Notes: generated from the sequence alone by a model not told the origin. A DNA stretch of 64,000 nt from Adiantum capillus-veneris (GCA_014529385.2 CM043960.1:126270043-126334042), one strand, 5' to 3'. Shown: positions 1-10,764, counted from the first letter of the stretch. Program-made: numbers and translations.

Positions 1-640
1 GGCAAGAGCCTTCTGAACAGGAACCGGATTAGCTAATTGCTAATCCCCCACAGGTACGCACAGTTCCATCACGAAAGATTGCGAGTTTGGAGAGTTTTCT
101 CGCGTGAAAACTCGTCCAATTCACAGGGGAACTGTCCCATTGCGTGCGGGAGCCCTTGGGACACGCGTAGGCGTGTTCGCTCCTCTAAAAACGATCTGAA
201 ACAGGGAATTACAGCCTGCTGTGTTTTTCTGCAGGTTTAGGGTTTTGCACCTAAACTGCAAGGGAACATCGGGGGAGCCTCGTGAGAGCCTTGGGATGCG
301 TGTACAAGCTTTTGGGCTCCCGGCAGTGAAAAACAGAGAATTACAGCCCGCTGAATTTCTGTGACAGCTCACCAGAAAGCTTCCAGATATCGAGGGAATC
401 CGTCCTAGTCAGGTGTTTTTGACCTACAAGGGTTTTTGCGCCGTTATGCTGTCCAAAACCGGTCGAAAACCTGCGTTTTCAGCCCTCGCCAGGTTTGGAC
501 AGCTTTGTTAAAGCTTGTGCTAAGTGGTCGGATCGTCTACCTTAATTTGAATAAAGAAATACCGAAAGGGGCGCCAGTCTTTGGGGCCTACAAGGTGTCG
601 GTCTCGTGTGCGCAGTGACATTCTAGTCGCTGGACGCAAC
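1..640. repeat. Degenerate LTR/leader-like sequence with an internal duplication
   Basis: No convincing protein is encoded here. Two diverged copies of one block (about 130-240 and 272-370) share the pattern GAATTACAGCC followed by GCTG, and similar GGGAGCC/TTGGGA stretches. The region ends in a 36-nt block that recurs exactly in the 3' LTR downstream. I infer LTR or untranslated-leader debris of the gypsy element whose pol follows. The left edge is cut by the window. Confidence 0.4.
553..588 (+). repeat. 36-nt block identical to 4481-4516
   Basis: Begins AAAGAAATACCG and ends TTTGGGGCC. The 36 nt are identical to 4481-4516 while both flanks diverge quickly. In the downstream copy it lies near the end of a 3' LTR, so this copy probably marks the matching LTR end or an LTR of a related element. 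Confidence 0.7.
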
Positions 641-1070
641 TGTGTTCTCTTCACTTCTCAGTGCTCTGTGTAAAGTTAACAGGTAATTGAAATAGTACCG
701 CCCTCTACGTTGTACGGGCCGGTTATAGTATTTCTTTATATCGCATCAACACAGTACAAGCCGGTACTCCAAACTCTGCACCTTCTCCAGAAGCATGCCA
801 AAGAATGAGCCCTAGCCTCATATTTAAAGGCCCTTGGCCTGAAAAGCAGTTACAGTAAAAAGCCTTTAAAACTCAAAAGCTTCTGATCCAAAAAGCAATG
901 CCAAAAGCTACCAGCGTAATTTACGAAAATCCGTACAGCCTGCAATGTCATCAGCCAACGCAAAACACGGAAATCCGTACAACCTTCCACGTCATCATGC
1001 CAGTGCAACTTTTGGAAATCTGCCACGTCATCAGTTTTTGCGTGTGTGCGGGTCCTGCTTTATTTTAATC
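600..1070 (-). repeat. Diverged LTR remnant, reverse orientation
   Basis: Read on the minus strand, this stretch has the same order of motifs as the LTR at 3928-4560: GACGTGG, a GTACGGA block, CAGCTTTTGG-like blocks, a TTTAAATA box and a TTGTACT block. The match is loose, so this is a family resemblance and not a clean repeat. It separates the upstream debris from the pol pseudogene. Confidence 0.35.
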
Positions 1071-1234
1071 CCTTTATGTCACTGGGGCCCCATCGGACGG
1101 GGTCCCTATAAGTTGGTAGGACTTCTTCTTCTTCTACTACTTGTTCTTCTTAGGGTTTAGGCCCCTCGGCCGGCATATGTAAGTTGGCTCCCTTCTTTAG
1201 GCTTTGACACGTCAGCAGTTTGTTACACAGAACA

Positions 1235-3330
1235 TTGAGATCATCTGCTTCAGGTCTTTCAGGCATTACGAGATCACAAGTTCATGATTAATGCAAAGAA
1301 AAGTGAATTTTTCCTACCAGAGATACACTTTTTGGGACGCATTGTGTAAGCAACAGGAGTGCAGATGGATCCGGCCAAGATAAAGACTACCTGTGATTGG
1401 CCCGATTTGAAGAATGTCCATGAAGTTAGAAGCTTCTTGGGATTGTGTTAGTAGTACAGGCGGTTCATTCGAAAGTTTGCAGAGGTTGCTTCCCCTTTGC
1501 ATATCTTGACACAAATAAGGAGTCCCTTTCTCGTGGGGACCCACAGAGGTGACTACCTTTCAGACTTTGAAAGAGAAATTGACTACGGGACAAGTTTTGA
1601 CTTTGCCCGACTTGCAGAAGTCGTTTGAAGTATATTGTGATACTTGTGGTCGTAGTCTGGATGCGGTCTTAATGCAAGAAGGCCAATGTCATTGCCTACG
1701 AGAGCCGATTGTTCTCAAGGCCAGAATTAACAGCACAGATTTGTGAGAAAGAGCTTTTGGTGGCTATCCATGTCTTATTAGTGGCAACATTACCTACTCG
1801 GAGCCGGTTTTACGGTTTTCACAGATAATGGGAGTTTACGCTACTTCTTGTCACGGAAACAGCTATCGGAAAAAGAAGATGCGGTGGGCAAAACTTCTTA
1901 TCACGGTTTACTTCCGGATTGTCCATGTGTAGGGATAGAAGAAATTGGTGGCAAATACTTTTCTCCGAAAGCCGTTGGTTCTAGCTATTTCCGGGATACA
2001 TCACATGAACTTCGAGGATATGGTCGGTCAGTACGCCACAGAACAGATTTTGTAGATGTATTCTGTTGAATACAACAAGGGGAGATAGTAGCGGATTATT
2101 CCATTCGGGATGGCTACTTGATGAAGAAAACCATGTTGTGCGTTACACAGCCGTTGAGGGAAAAGGTTCTAACCGAATGCCACTGTCCGCCTTTCACAGG
2201 TCATTGCGGCATTGCTACCACCTTGAAACGGGTAGAGGGATAGTTCTTTTGGCCGAGACTCAAGAAGGATGTGGACGAGTTTGTGTGCAGTTGCTTGGTA
2301 TGTCCAAAGGTCAAGTTTGACAAGCATAAAGCACAGGGATTGTAATTTGTTACAGCCTTTTACCCATACCCACCCGCCCTGGGAAAGTATTGCAATGAAT
2401 TTCATCTCCCGAGAACACAGCGTGGGCACGATTGTTTATTGCCCAAGTCTTTAGATTACATGGCATGCCTGAGAGAATTGTCTCCGACAGGGCTCCAGGT
2501 TCACAAGTTTGTTTTGGACGGCTATTTGGGAGAACATAGACACGCGATTGCAGTTCTCCTTCCACCCGCAAACTGACGGGCAATCAGAGATTGCTAATTT
2601 AGTGGTACTGGATTTGTTGAAGTCTTCTTCGTTGGATCAGAAGACTACTTGGGAAAGGTTTTTACCTTTGGTGGAATATGCCTACAGAAACACGTTTGAC
2701 TCTTTGATGGGGAAGATGCCATTTGAGATTTTTGAATTTGCTATGAAGGTTCTACCCTTCCTTAGCGCGAAAGATAAGATTTTTCTTTGAAGTTGACTAG
2801 TTCACGAGGGACTTGGTCCGGAAGGCTTTGCAAAAATTTCAGGAAAGACAGAAAAAGACAGCAGATCGCCTTTGTCGCGATTTGAAATTGAAGGAGAAGG
2901 ATTGGGTGCTCTTACATTATGGGAAGGCACGACCGAGAAAGAAAACAAAAGGGAAAGGAGCGGCTTCTTTGTAAGCTTAGCATGACATAGTGTGGACCTT
3001 TCCAGGTTTTTCGGAAAGATAAATGATATTCCCTTTGGACTGAAGCTGCCAGAATACTTGGAGGATTCACAATGTTTTTTTTTGTGAGTCTCTTGAAGCC
3101 TTTTGAAGGCGATGTACCTGTTGATGAACAACCCGAATTGGACGAAAACGAGCAGATACTCGTTCCAGAACAAAAATTGGCATGAAAAGAAAGAAAGAAG
3201 GTAAAGCGAACTGACGGTTCTTGGTTAAATTCAAGACCTACTTCGCAATGGACGCAAAGCGAATGGAGGAGGAAGACCTAGCAGATATTCCTCGGAATGT
3301 GAATCTTTACCTTGAAGCTTTTTGGTTTAG
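1235..3330 (+). pseudogene. Ty3/gypsy (chromovirus-type) pol remnant: late RT, RNase H, integrase, chromodomain
   Basis: Translation in shifting frames gives the end of reverse transcriptase (NAKKSEFFLPEIHFLG near 1290), the connection domain (VRSFLGL near 1430), RNase H (FEVYCDTCGRSLDAVLMQEG near 1630, FTDN near 1815), integrase (PPWESIAMNF near 2380, HPQTDGQSEIANL near 2565, LPLVEYAYRN near 2675), the integrase C-terminus (LLKPFEGDVPVDEQPELDEN, split over frames, near 3095) and a chromodomain-like end (VKFKTYFAMDAKRMEEEDL near 3225). Gag, protease and the RT catalytic core are absent. Stops and frameshifts are frequent. The middle of integrase between the first and second catalytic Asp regions is deleted, and the first Asp of the usual MDF motif reads Asn. 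It is a dead copy. Confidence 0.85.
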
Positions 3331-3913
3331 CATAGTCTATTCCAAAGGGAACCCGGAATTCAGCTTGGCCGGAGATCTGGTGCAGTGGGTTTGCACAAGA
3401 GGGAAGTTACTCCGCTCCGTTGTCAACAGATGCCTCGATTTTTGAATACTAGAGTCACTGATGTCTCTTTGAGCTTCAAGGATACTGAGAGCTGACAGTA
3501 TTCTGCTGGATGACTTTATGAAATGGAATTCTGGAATATGAAACTGATTTTTTCTTGACTTGTTTTTAAGTGCAAGAACTGATAGACGAAATGACGGCAG
3601 CATTTTTATCTAATAGATCTCGAATAGACATGGTTGCAATAGGGGTTAGTCAATCGGGCATCTATAAGGTCCCGACCGGATCTAGATGCGATTGCTAACT
3701 ACATTGCCGATAATCATGGTCTAAGATTCGAATGAATGTTGAATGTCCTGTGATGTCTAGTGATGTCTTGTGATGTCGAGTGATGTGATTGTCGATTGGT
3801 ACATGTGCTAGATGTGTGTTCCTAGTACGTAGGTACTAACAGTCAGTGTCTGCTAAGACAATTTATGGCCACTGTCTATTTTGTAGGCGTAATCAAGGGC
3901 GATTACAATGCTT
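3331..3913 (+). other. 3' untranslated internal region of the gypsy element
   Basis: No coding sequence is recognisable between the end of the chromodomain and the polypurine tract. It contains a short TGATGTCNNGTGATGTC-type repetition around 3750-3785. This is the usual position of a gypsy 3' spacer. Confidence 0.5.
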
Positions 3914-3927
3914 TCAAGAGGGGGGTA
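3914..3927 (+). other. Polypurine tract
   Basis: A purine run (AAGAGGGGGG then TA) lies immediately before TGTCACAAAG, the apparent start of the 3' LTR. This is the plus-strand primer site of LTR retrotransposons and fixes the orientation as plus. Confidence 0.75.
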
Positions 3928-4560
3928 TGTCACAAAGTGATGACGTGGCTGCCCGCTCTGCAAGAAAGTCAGAAACCCTAATTTGCTGAAACCCTAAGCC
4001 TAAAAATCAGAAACCCTAATTTACTGAAACCCTAACCCTAAAAATCAGAAACCCTAATTTGCTGACGTGGCCTGACACGTGGCAACTGTACGGACCCCCG
4101 CGAATTGCGGCGTGATTTTCGGACAACAAGGCGGCAGTTTTTGATTTCAGCTTTTGGACTTGCTTTTCCTACGCAAGTTGAGAAAGAGAGAGAGAGAAGC
4201 CTCTTTGCTTTATTTCTATTTAAGCAAGAGAGAGAGAGAGTTCTTTTGTTTGCTTTATTCCCTCTCATGAGAGATTGTGAAAAGCAGAGAAAGCTTTTGC
4301 TTTATTTTCAAAGCTTTTAATTTTCAGCTTTTGGGACAGCTTTTGGGGGCTCTGCTTTTAGCATCCCTTTGTACTCTTTAAATACGTGGGCAAGGCCTCA
4401 TAACTCAGAGCATCTGGACGCAAAGTCTTGAGTGTGAGCGCCTGCCAGCACTCTTGTACTTTTAACACAGATTAATACAAAAAGAAATACCGAAAGGGGC
4501 GCCAGTCTTTGGGGCCAATATCTCTAGGCACGGAACTCCGCCGGGCCAGTGTCGAATAAA
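3928..4560 (+). mobile_element. 3' LTR of the gypsy element
   Basis: Starts TGTCACAAAGTGATGACGTG directly after the polypurine tract. It carries 38-bp tandem repeats, GA-rich stretches and a TTTAAATA box near 4378 that could be the promoter TATA, and ends near the 36-nt block shared with 553-588. The exact right edge is uncertain because no clean CA end with a target duplication was found. The upstream partner LTR is not intact. Confidence 0.6.
3970..4065 (+). repeat. 38-bp tandem repeat (2.5 copies) with CCCTAA motifs
   Basis: Units begin at 3970, 4008 and 4046, each starting CAGAAACCCTAATTT. The CCCTAA submotif resembles plant telomere repeat, but the 38-bp period shows a minisatellite inside the LTR and not telomeric DNA. 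Confidence 0.85.
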
Positions 4561-4645
4561 TTGTGAACTGTGAACTGTTTTGAAGTGGTTCTTTGGTGCT
4601 ATCGCGGTAGATTCTTGACTTGGAGTGTCCCAAGTCTGTTACACG

Positions 4646-4834
4646 ATCAAGAGCGTCTCAAGGGGCTGATTGGGCTGCAAATTTCTAGCCAGTATGAGGG
4701 CTTCTTTGTGGCTATGCCCGGCCCTGTCAAACTCATCCATTGTCTACGATCATAAGAGGGGGTCCAGCCAGACTTGCAATCAAGAGCGTCCCAAGGGGCT
4801 GATTGGGCTGGCAAATTTTCAGCCAGTAGGAGGG
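4646..4834 (+). repeat. Two copies of a ~56-bp repeat
   Basis: Copies at 4646-4701 and 4779-4834 share CAAGAGCGTC, AAGGGGCTGATTGGGCT and an AGCCAGTA-GAGGG end, about 133 bp apart. The MITE is inserted at the end of the second copy. I do not recognise what the repeat belongs to. Confidence 0.8.
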
Positions 4835-5042
4835 CCCGGGGCGGTCACTTATCAAAAGCTTCCTATATCACATGCGTTCAAGAGGTTATTAATAATACCT
4901 CAATATACATACTATATTTACACTACGTGCCTATTTAAAAAAACCCCTCCCCCCTCTGTATGTATACATTTTGATCTTTTAATAATCCTCTCCGGTTAAC
5001 TCACGTGATAGCATACACATTCTAAAAAGTGACCGCCCCGGG
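4835..5042. mobile_element. MITE copy 1 (208 bp, hAT-like)
   Basis: Terminal inverted repeats of about 16 bp start CCCGGGGCGGTCACTT. The element is flanked by an 8-bp near-duplication, TAGGAGGG at 4827-4834 and TAGGATGG at 5043-5050. The inside is AT-rich and encodes no protein. A second copy in the opposite orientation at 28400-28617 has a perfect 8-bp duplication, which fixes the ends. An 8-bp target duplication is typical of hAT (also P-element) transposases. The CCCGGGG terminus is unlike the common CAG ends of hAT elements, so the superfamily is an inference. Confidence 0.88.
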
Positions 5043-5050
5043 TAGGATGG

Positions 5051-6060
5051 CAACTTGTGGTGTTTTCATCACGGAGACCTCCCCCAAATCTGTGTTTCTG
5101 CATCGAGATGGCTTTGCTTCGATTGTGTCACAAAGAATCCTTGAGAACTTGCGTTTTGCAGCCAGTAGGTGACGGAGGAGTGCTGCTGTTCGTCAACGTG
5201 GAGTTGGTCGGGTTCGTGGCTGCATTTGGAGGTAAGAGGGGGCTTGTGTGTTGTGATTCATGCCTATTTCCCGCACAGTACATTTGCTCATTTTCAGCCG
5301 GCAGCCAAGAGTGTTTTATGAAATAGAGGGGGCTGTTTTTGAAATTTTTTCAGCCCACTGGATCTGTCCTTGTTGAGGAGGTTGGAGATTCTTCTCACAT
5401 GAGATTGCTTGCAGCCTTGAGCCCGGGCTGCCCAGTTTGTACCTCTCTACGAGGATTCACTTTTGCCCTTGGGAGTGTCTTGACCATGGCACCAAAGGAT
5501 TTTGTAGAGAGTTCTCATGGCCGACCGACGCACATTCATTGGAACATTTGAGATCTACTCATAACACGGCCTTGGAAGAATTACTAGACAAAAACATTCC
5601 AGTGTTGCTAGTGTTTTCCAAGGATCAAAAGCTTGATGCCACCCGACTACCAGGATTGGAAAATGCTTATGGAGGCAGTGCTGAAGACCTGCAACCTTAC
5701 CTAGATGGTGAAGGACAAGATTGGTCGGCCAAAGGCTCCTGACCGTAAGCTCTTTTCCAAGAGTTCAGAGTCTGGGCATTACTAAAGCTCTTGAAACCAG
5801 TTGAATGCTTGGGTCCAATCTTTTTATCTTCCTAAATTGTATTCAACTAGCACATGGACGTATTCACAGATGACGAATGCTCGAAAGTTCTTAGTTCGCT
5901 TGGAAAAGGTCTACACTTGGGACCAACGCCTTCAAGACAGTGAGAAAGACAAAGATTACATCAATGTTTTCAAGAGGACGAACTCGATCTATGAGACAAA
6001 TCAATGTATAGCTTCATAAGTTCAGAATAGTCTGAACTCACGAATTGTAAGAGGGGATAA
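5051..6060 (+). other. Unrecognised, possibly transposon-derived sequence
   Basis: Several short open stretches lie in different frames. One frame near 5640-5750 reads QDWKMLMEAVLKTCNL, which resembles the start of copia-type gag domains, but it is short, interrupted and unsupported by neighbouring motifs. The rest (5107-5326, 5801-6019) matches nothing I recognise. A decayed copia gag is the best guess. Confidence 0.25.
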
Positions 6061-6108
6061 AACACTCACAAAACTACAAAAGAAAGGGACACAAGAAAAC
6101 AAGGAGAA

Positions 6109-6140
<32 letters not shown>
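6109..6140 (+). repeat. Run of 32 guanines
   Basis: Uninterrupted poly-G preceded by AAGGAGAA and followed by ACTAAATC. Such tracts can form G-quadruplexes and are a common place for assembly or polymerase errors, so the true length is doubtful. Confidence 0.95.
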
Positions 6141-6143
<3 letters not shown>

Positions 6144-6469
6144 AAATCACTTTATTTGCTACTAAACGAAACTAGATAAAACAAACCATTATTCACTTAA
6201 AAATGTTTTAAAAAAAGCCATACGCAAAATAAAGTGAAGCAACTTACTTGGCTAAACCTTGAAACAAGTACTCAACCTTAAATTAAAAAGAATAAGCCAT
6301 CTCAAAGACTTAATCCTAAAAATCAAACTCCACACAACAACTTCTAAAGGAACAAATTTTTAAGTCCTAATGTAAGCTAAATACTAGAAATGAATACTAC
6401 TACAACCTACGAAGAAGAGGCTGAAAATAACCAAAGAAGTACAAAGGTCCAAATTTGACAATATGTTAC
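6141..6469. other. AT-rich stretch without a recognised feature
   Basis: No repeat, ORF or motif that I can support. It may be intron of the minus-strand lipase gene. Confidence 0.4.
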
Positions 6470-6602
6470 CTCAACTTCGCTGCTTGCCCAAACAGGAAGA
6501 ATACGATTATCACCGTTATCATGCATAGCTTGGACAACAGCTATGACATCCCTACTCACGTCGTCAGACGAAGAAGCTATATGGCCACCAGACTGGGTCA
6601 CC
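6470..6602 (-). CDS. Possible exon of unknown assignment
   Basis: On the minus strand an open frame (SSSDDVSRDVIAVVQAMHDN) is bounded by an AG acceptor near 6603 and a GAG/GTAACA donor at 6470/6469. It lies downstream of lipase exon 3 in the right orientation, but it lacks the GHSLGG motif expected next and does not resemble the family as I know it. It could be a chance open frame in an intron. Confidence 0.22.
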
Positions 6603-6923
6603 TCTTATTCTAAGCAGTAAAGTTGGAATTTTGTTGACTACTCAAGTGTATGGTCCAGTTAATGTAAGATAGCAAATTCAGTTGCCCTCAATCATTGAAA
6701 ACATTAAATTCAAACCAGGAAATGTGAGCCATAGAGAGACTGCGAACAATGCACGATTACCGCAAAGCTCTCACTCAAAGCGCATCAGCACATCACTCAA
6801 AACAGAGAAAGTGTACTGGAGCTGAAACCAGCTGAGCTGTTGATTCCATCCCCCTTGCCACTCCACAGCTCAACACCTCGAGAAAAGTGGCTTAGCTGCC
6901 ATGGATAACATGAGAAAACATAC

Positions 6924-8397
6924 CTTCATCTTGTACAATGGGTGGTCTTTCTGAGCCTGTAACAAAACAGGTGTCGCAAGTTGAGCAATCCATCGAGCTG
7001 CTGCAACCATTCCACAATGAGCATATCCAAGCACAATATTGCTCACACCACCCTCTTCCAGGACAGTGTGATGGAAGGGAACCACCGCTCCGGTAACAGC
7101 TGTCAAAGTGTCTTTGACACTGTGTGTGCCTCTAATTAGCAAAAGTATGCTTTGCAACTTTGCGTCCAGTAAAATAGTGAAAGCCGGTTTCAGAAGCTGT
7201 TAATGAACAAGACCACATATGTTCATAATTAAAAACAATGTTTGTATATTTTAACAATCACCACAGGCAAGGGCTGCTCAAAGTTTTTGAAGAGTGACAC
7301 AAACATTTATGGCAAACCATAATAATTTCCTACACTATAATATCATTCAGTTGATGATCACACAATGTGATCCAAACAATAAGTATTGCAATATAAGAGC
7401 AAATATTAAAACATCTGCTGAACTTTCCGCGAAAAACTTTAGAGCAGACGGCTCTCTCAGAATAAGGAATCTTCCTACGGAACAGAAGCCGTAATCAACC
7501 TTTGGACACGAATGCCAACGATAAGTAGAAGATTCATGCATGCAACATGGAAGAGAAGAAAAGGTGACAAACACGAATAGCTGCAAAAACACCTAGAGCA
7601 CCACACAACTCAACTAAGTGACCATCTTGTGTATAATTCCCTTGGGCTTTCCCTGGATTCACCCCACGCTGTTGTAAAGATTATGGTATTTTGTAAGAAT
7701 ACAATCACCAGATTTATCACATATGGTATTAACTAGATGCTATGAAATCCCAATGAATGTTGTCAATAGCTCATGTAAATGAAGCCCCCCACCCACAAAA
7801 CCGATATTTGGTAAAAAATGAGACAATGAACATACCCCTGCTTTAGGTTCTTGAAGAAGAACACAGTCCAGGGTGTATCCAGAAGCCTCCAAAAATTGAG
7901 GAAACGGTTTTTTTGAGAAATGTATGCAAGCAGTGATTAGAATCAGCAGCTCCTTCAGTTCTTCTACGACATCTGGACCTCTTAGCTCCTGATTTCCCTC
8001 CCCTGCATAGGCACTTACCACTTGTGACTGGCCCTGCACACATACAGTAAGCACTTAAAATCTCCTAATGCATTTCTTAGCGCCACTCTATAGATGCACA
8101 AAAATACAATCTCACCTGACGTTTCATCAAAAAGTTGATGCCAAATGCCAAGTCCACTATGGGCCATTTTCCAAGGGTCTCTGCATAAGTGAACCTTAAT
8201 GTCTCCGACAAAGTAGCGATGGCCTCAAACCATGTAGAAGGGGCATGGCGCGCAAGCCCCAGCCTGACTCTTGACCTGCTTGAATCAATGGAAGCGCCCT
8301 CTTGTAGCATCTCACTACCACCTTCGGCACGGCGCTTTAAAGTGTAATATAGCAGAGCCGCAGCACCTGCCGCGGTTGCCATAGTCGCTGTTGCCAT
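6924..8397 (-). CDS. Class-3 mono-/diacylglycerol lipase, exons 1-3 (5' part of gene)
   Basis: Three exons join in phase: 8397-8116 (94 codons), 8033-7836 (66) and 7196-6924 (91), with introns 8115-8034 and 7835-7197. All splice sites are GT-AG (CAG/GTGAGA, GGG/GTATGT, AAG/GTATGT donors). The start is the ATG of MATATMATAAGAAALLYY, giving a hydrophobic N-terminus. Exon 1 carries TLRFTYAETLGKWPIVDLAF and exon 2 SKKPFPQFLEASGY, both typical of the plant lipase-3 N-terminal domain. Exon 3 has LLLIRGTHSVKDTLTAVTGA and GYAHCGMVAAARWIA, the RGT oxyanion region of class-3 alpha/beta hydrolases. From the family, the product should hydrolyse mono-/diacylglycerols, probably at a membrane. The next exon, with the GHSLGGG nucleophile, is not found between 6923 and 1, which is mostly transposon. 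Either intron 3 exceeds 6.9 kb or the gene is truncated. Confidence 0.87.
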
Positions 8398-10347
8398 AAT
8401 GACAACTCAAGAGCATCAGGGACCAAGTTTTGTATTGATATCCAACCAGTTCACTGCAATCCAAACCATGTAGAGAAACTTGGTAAGGAGAAATTGTGTA
8501 CATCCAGCAAGGACTAGAGACAAACAACACAGAATCCATGTGCACTATCTGGGTCACTCAGAAGCTGAAAACTTAAAATATAGAAAATGCTTGGCAAGCA
8601 AAAATATGTGTATCATCCTGAAAGGCCTATTTGATTGAGTCTTCGACTGCGGACAAAGAGTGTAGTCTCTTAATGGGTATCTGGGTCTCCAAAAAACAAC
8701 ATCATCCAAACATCAAAGAAAAGATCCCTCTCTCTGGCAAAGAAGTGAGTATGGCTTAATCTTTAAATGTTGACCTAAAAACATTTATGGAATGACAATC
8801 ATAAGCTCGCTTTATCATATTGATGAGACAATTTAAAACCAGTCCATGCCAACTCTTACACACAACCATACAACATCAGAGTCTTTGTTATGACACATGT
8901 CGCCTGCATTATTGAATAATGTGGAAGCTTTTCACCTGAAAGTAAATTTCTATGCTCTCGACAAGAGTGAATGCAGTATCAAAGTTAAATTGTTTCCTAT
9001 CCAATGCGCGTAGGGCTTCTAAAGCTTCTCTTAGAATGTAGGAACCGTTGACGACGTGAAATCAGAGAAAGCAGGACAACCTGTGCTCCGAAAAGGTTTT
9101 GCTACTGCTAACTCTATGCGTTCTGCTCTAGCTTTCCACTTCTCCACACCCTGCTAAATTTCTCGACGGAAGATCGAGATCAAAACGCCTCACGACAGAC
9201 CTAATCGCAGATCATGCGTTCGTTTCCAAAGCTTGCTCTTAATGGCGATGGTGCTATGTGTAATGCTCACGTATAATTCCCTGCGCCGACATTGAAAGGA
9301 CGGGGACGCTTTCTACACCCTTGCTATGTAAAATTTGGTCTTGTAAGTTTAAATGGCAAAAGTAACGTGAAGCTGAGGGAAGGGGATCTATGGTCAAGAT
9401 TACACGTCCCGGGTCGGCAATCGACCGTCAATTTGGATCTGAGGGTTGACACTCTATGGGTCTAAGAAGAAGAAGGAGACTCCATAGCCAAAGCTTTCTC
9501 CAAACTCTCTTTTCTATTAGCTCATATTATCATTTATACTTAAGGGTGGGTTGCAGTGGCAATGCCCGAGTGTCCAAGGTGTTTAAAGCTCATTTTAATC
9601 ACACAATAATTATCTAGGCTCTTAATTTGGCATCATTATTACAAATTGGAACTAGTAAAGATTCTATTTAACATTTCAAGATCCCACATTGTAGAAATTA
9701 CATAAGAAATGTTTATGGGTACGCATTTTGACAATTGCCTTGGCAAGGTAGTCCTACCATTTCAACATTCAATCTAGTATTGCGCTCCAAGCTTGTGTAT
9801 TGTGCCAAAATCACTACACAACTCCCCCCTTCCTAAAGGTGTACATTCTTAGGTTCCATGGTACAAAAGGTTGTAGGGGCCCAAGATGATTGTCATGAAG
9901 CTATAGGTGAACACTAGTATAAAGTGTTGTTTGTTTTGGTAGTCATGAATTTGTGATTGTTGATGTAACCCGGTGAAGATGTTGACAAAGTGCATTGAAA
10001 AAAATTAGAATATGGTCACAACTTACTTACCAAAAAGAGTTAATTTTGATGTAAGATATGGAAGAGAGAAAGATGGTTATTTATGTACGGCCTTTGTTGT
10101 ATAAGCAAGCACGCACTAGTCCATGGTCAATGTTGATGGACTCTAATAGTTGTTTGTTGGCACATTGATTATGCCATAGTAATTGAGATGATAATGGAGT
10201 TAATACAGAGCAAGGAGAGGTTAGTGTTAACCAAGTGTGAACGACTCTTTTATCGATGACTTGTCAGTATGGCATTGTTTTCCATCTAGCCAAGGGAGTT
10301 GGCAAAAATATGAGGTTACCAATGGAGGGTTGGTTGATAGGTTCACT
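8398..10347. other. Upstream region of the lipase gene, no other gene seen
   Basis: This should hold the promoter and 5' UTR of the minus-strand lipase. I see no clear TATA box or CpG-rich core that I could place. 9000-9420 is more GC-rich than its flanks and is the likeliest transcription-start area. 9500-10347 is AT-rich without recognisable features. Confidence 0.4.
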
Positions 10348-10352
10348 AAAAC
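10348..10352. other. Target-site duplication AAAAC (left)
   Basis: AAAAC here is matched by AAAAC at 15612-15616, flanking the solo LTR. Confidence 0.85.
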
Positions 10353-10560
10353 TGTAATGAAAATGGCCTATAAACTTTGAGAATAGCGGAATTAAGAGAA
10401 TTAGCGTGAGCATTTTTGTGAGACTACTTGGAGAACATAGAGGGTGAAATTAATTAGCGGTAGCGACATAACCATAATACTTAATTAACTTGGCATGAAC
10501 AATACTTTTGCAAGAGAGAGAGTTTAGAGAACCTGACAAAAATTGAGGACCGGATTTCCC

Positions 10561-10750
10561 TGTTGGGGTATAGGCGCATGTGCCTTACCCGGCCGCCCAG
10601 AGTCTGGGCGCCCACTGACTTGTATACCTTATACATAGCATAAGTGTATAGGGGGCTGCTCACTCTTTGAGTCTCCCCACCCATATCTGTGTGTCGTGTG
10701 TTTCCTTCTCCCTCTCACTCTCTGTCTGTGGTGCTCCCCGATCCCCTTCA
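10561..10750 (+). repeat. 5' LTR, 190 bp
   Basis: TGTTGGGGTATAGG to CCCCTTCA. It contains a TTATACATAGCATAAG region and a CT-rich 3' part. Confidence 0.93.
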
Positions 10751-10752
10751 AT

Positions 10753-10764
10753 TGGTATCAGAGC
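10753..10764 (+). other. Primer-binding site (initiator Met tRNA)
   Basis: TGGTATCAGAGC, two bases after the 5' LTR, is the standard plant LTR-retrotransposon site complementary to the 3' end of initiator methionine tRNA. Confidence 0.93.

Noticed and set aside
3970-4065. Interstitial telomere array
   Set aside because: Only single CCCTAA motifs inside a 38-bp unit, no tandem 7-bp array.
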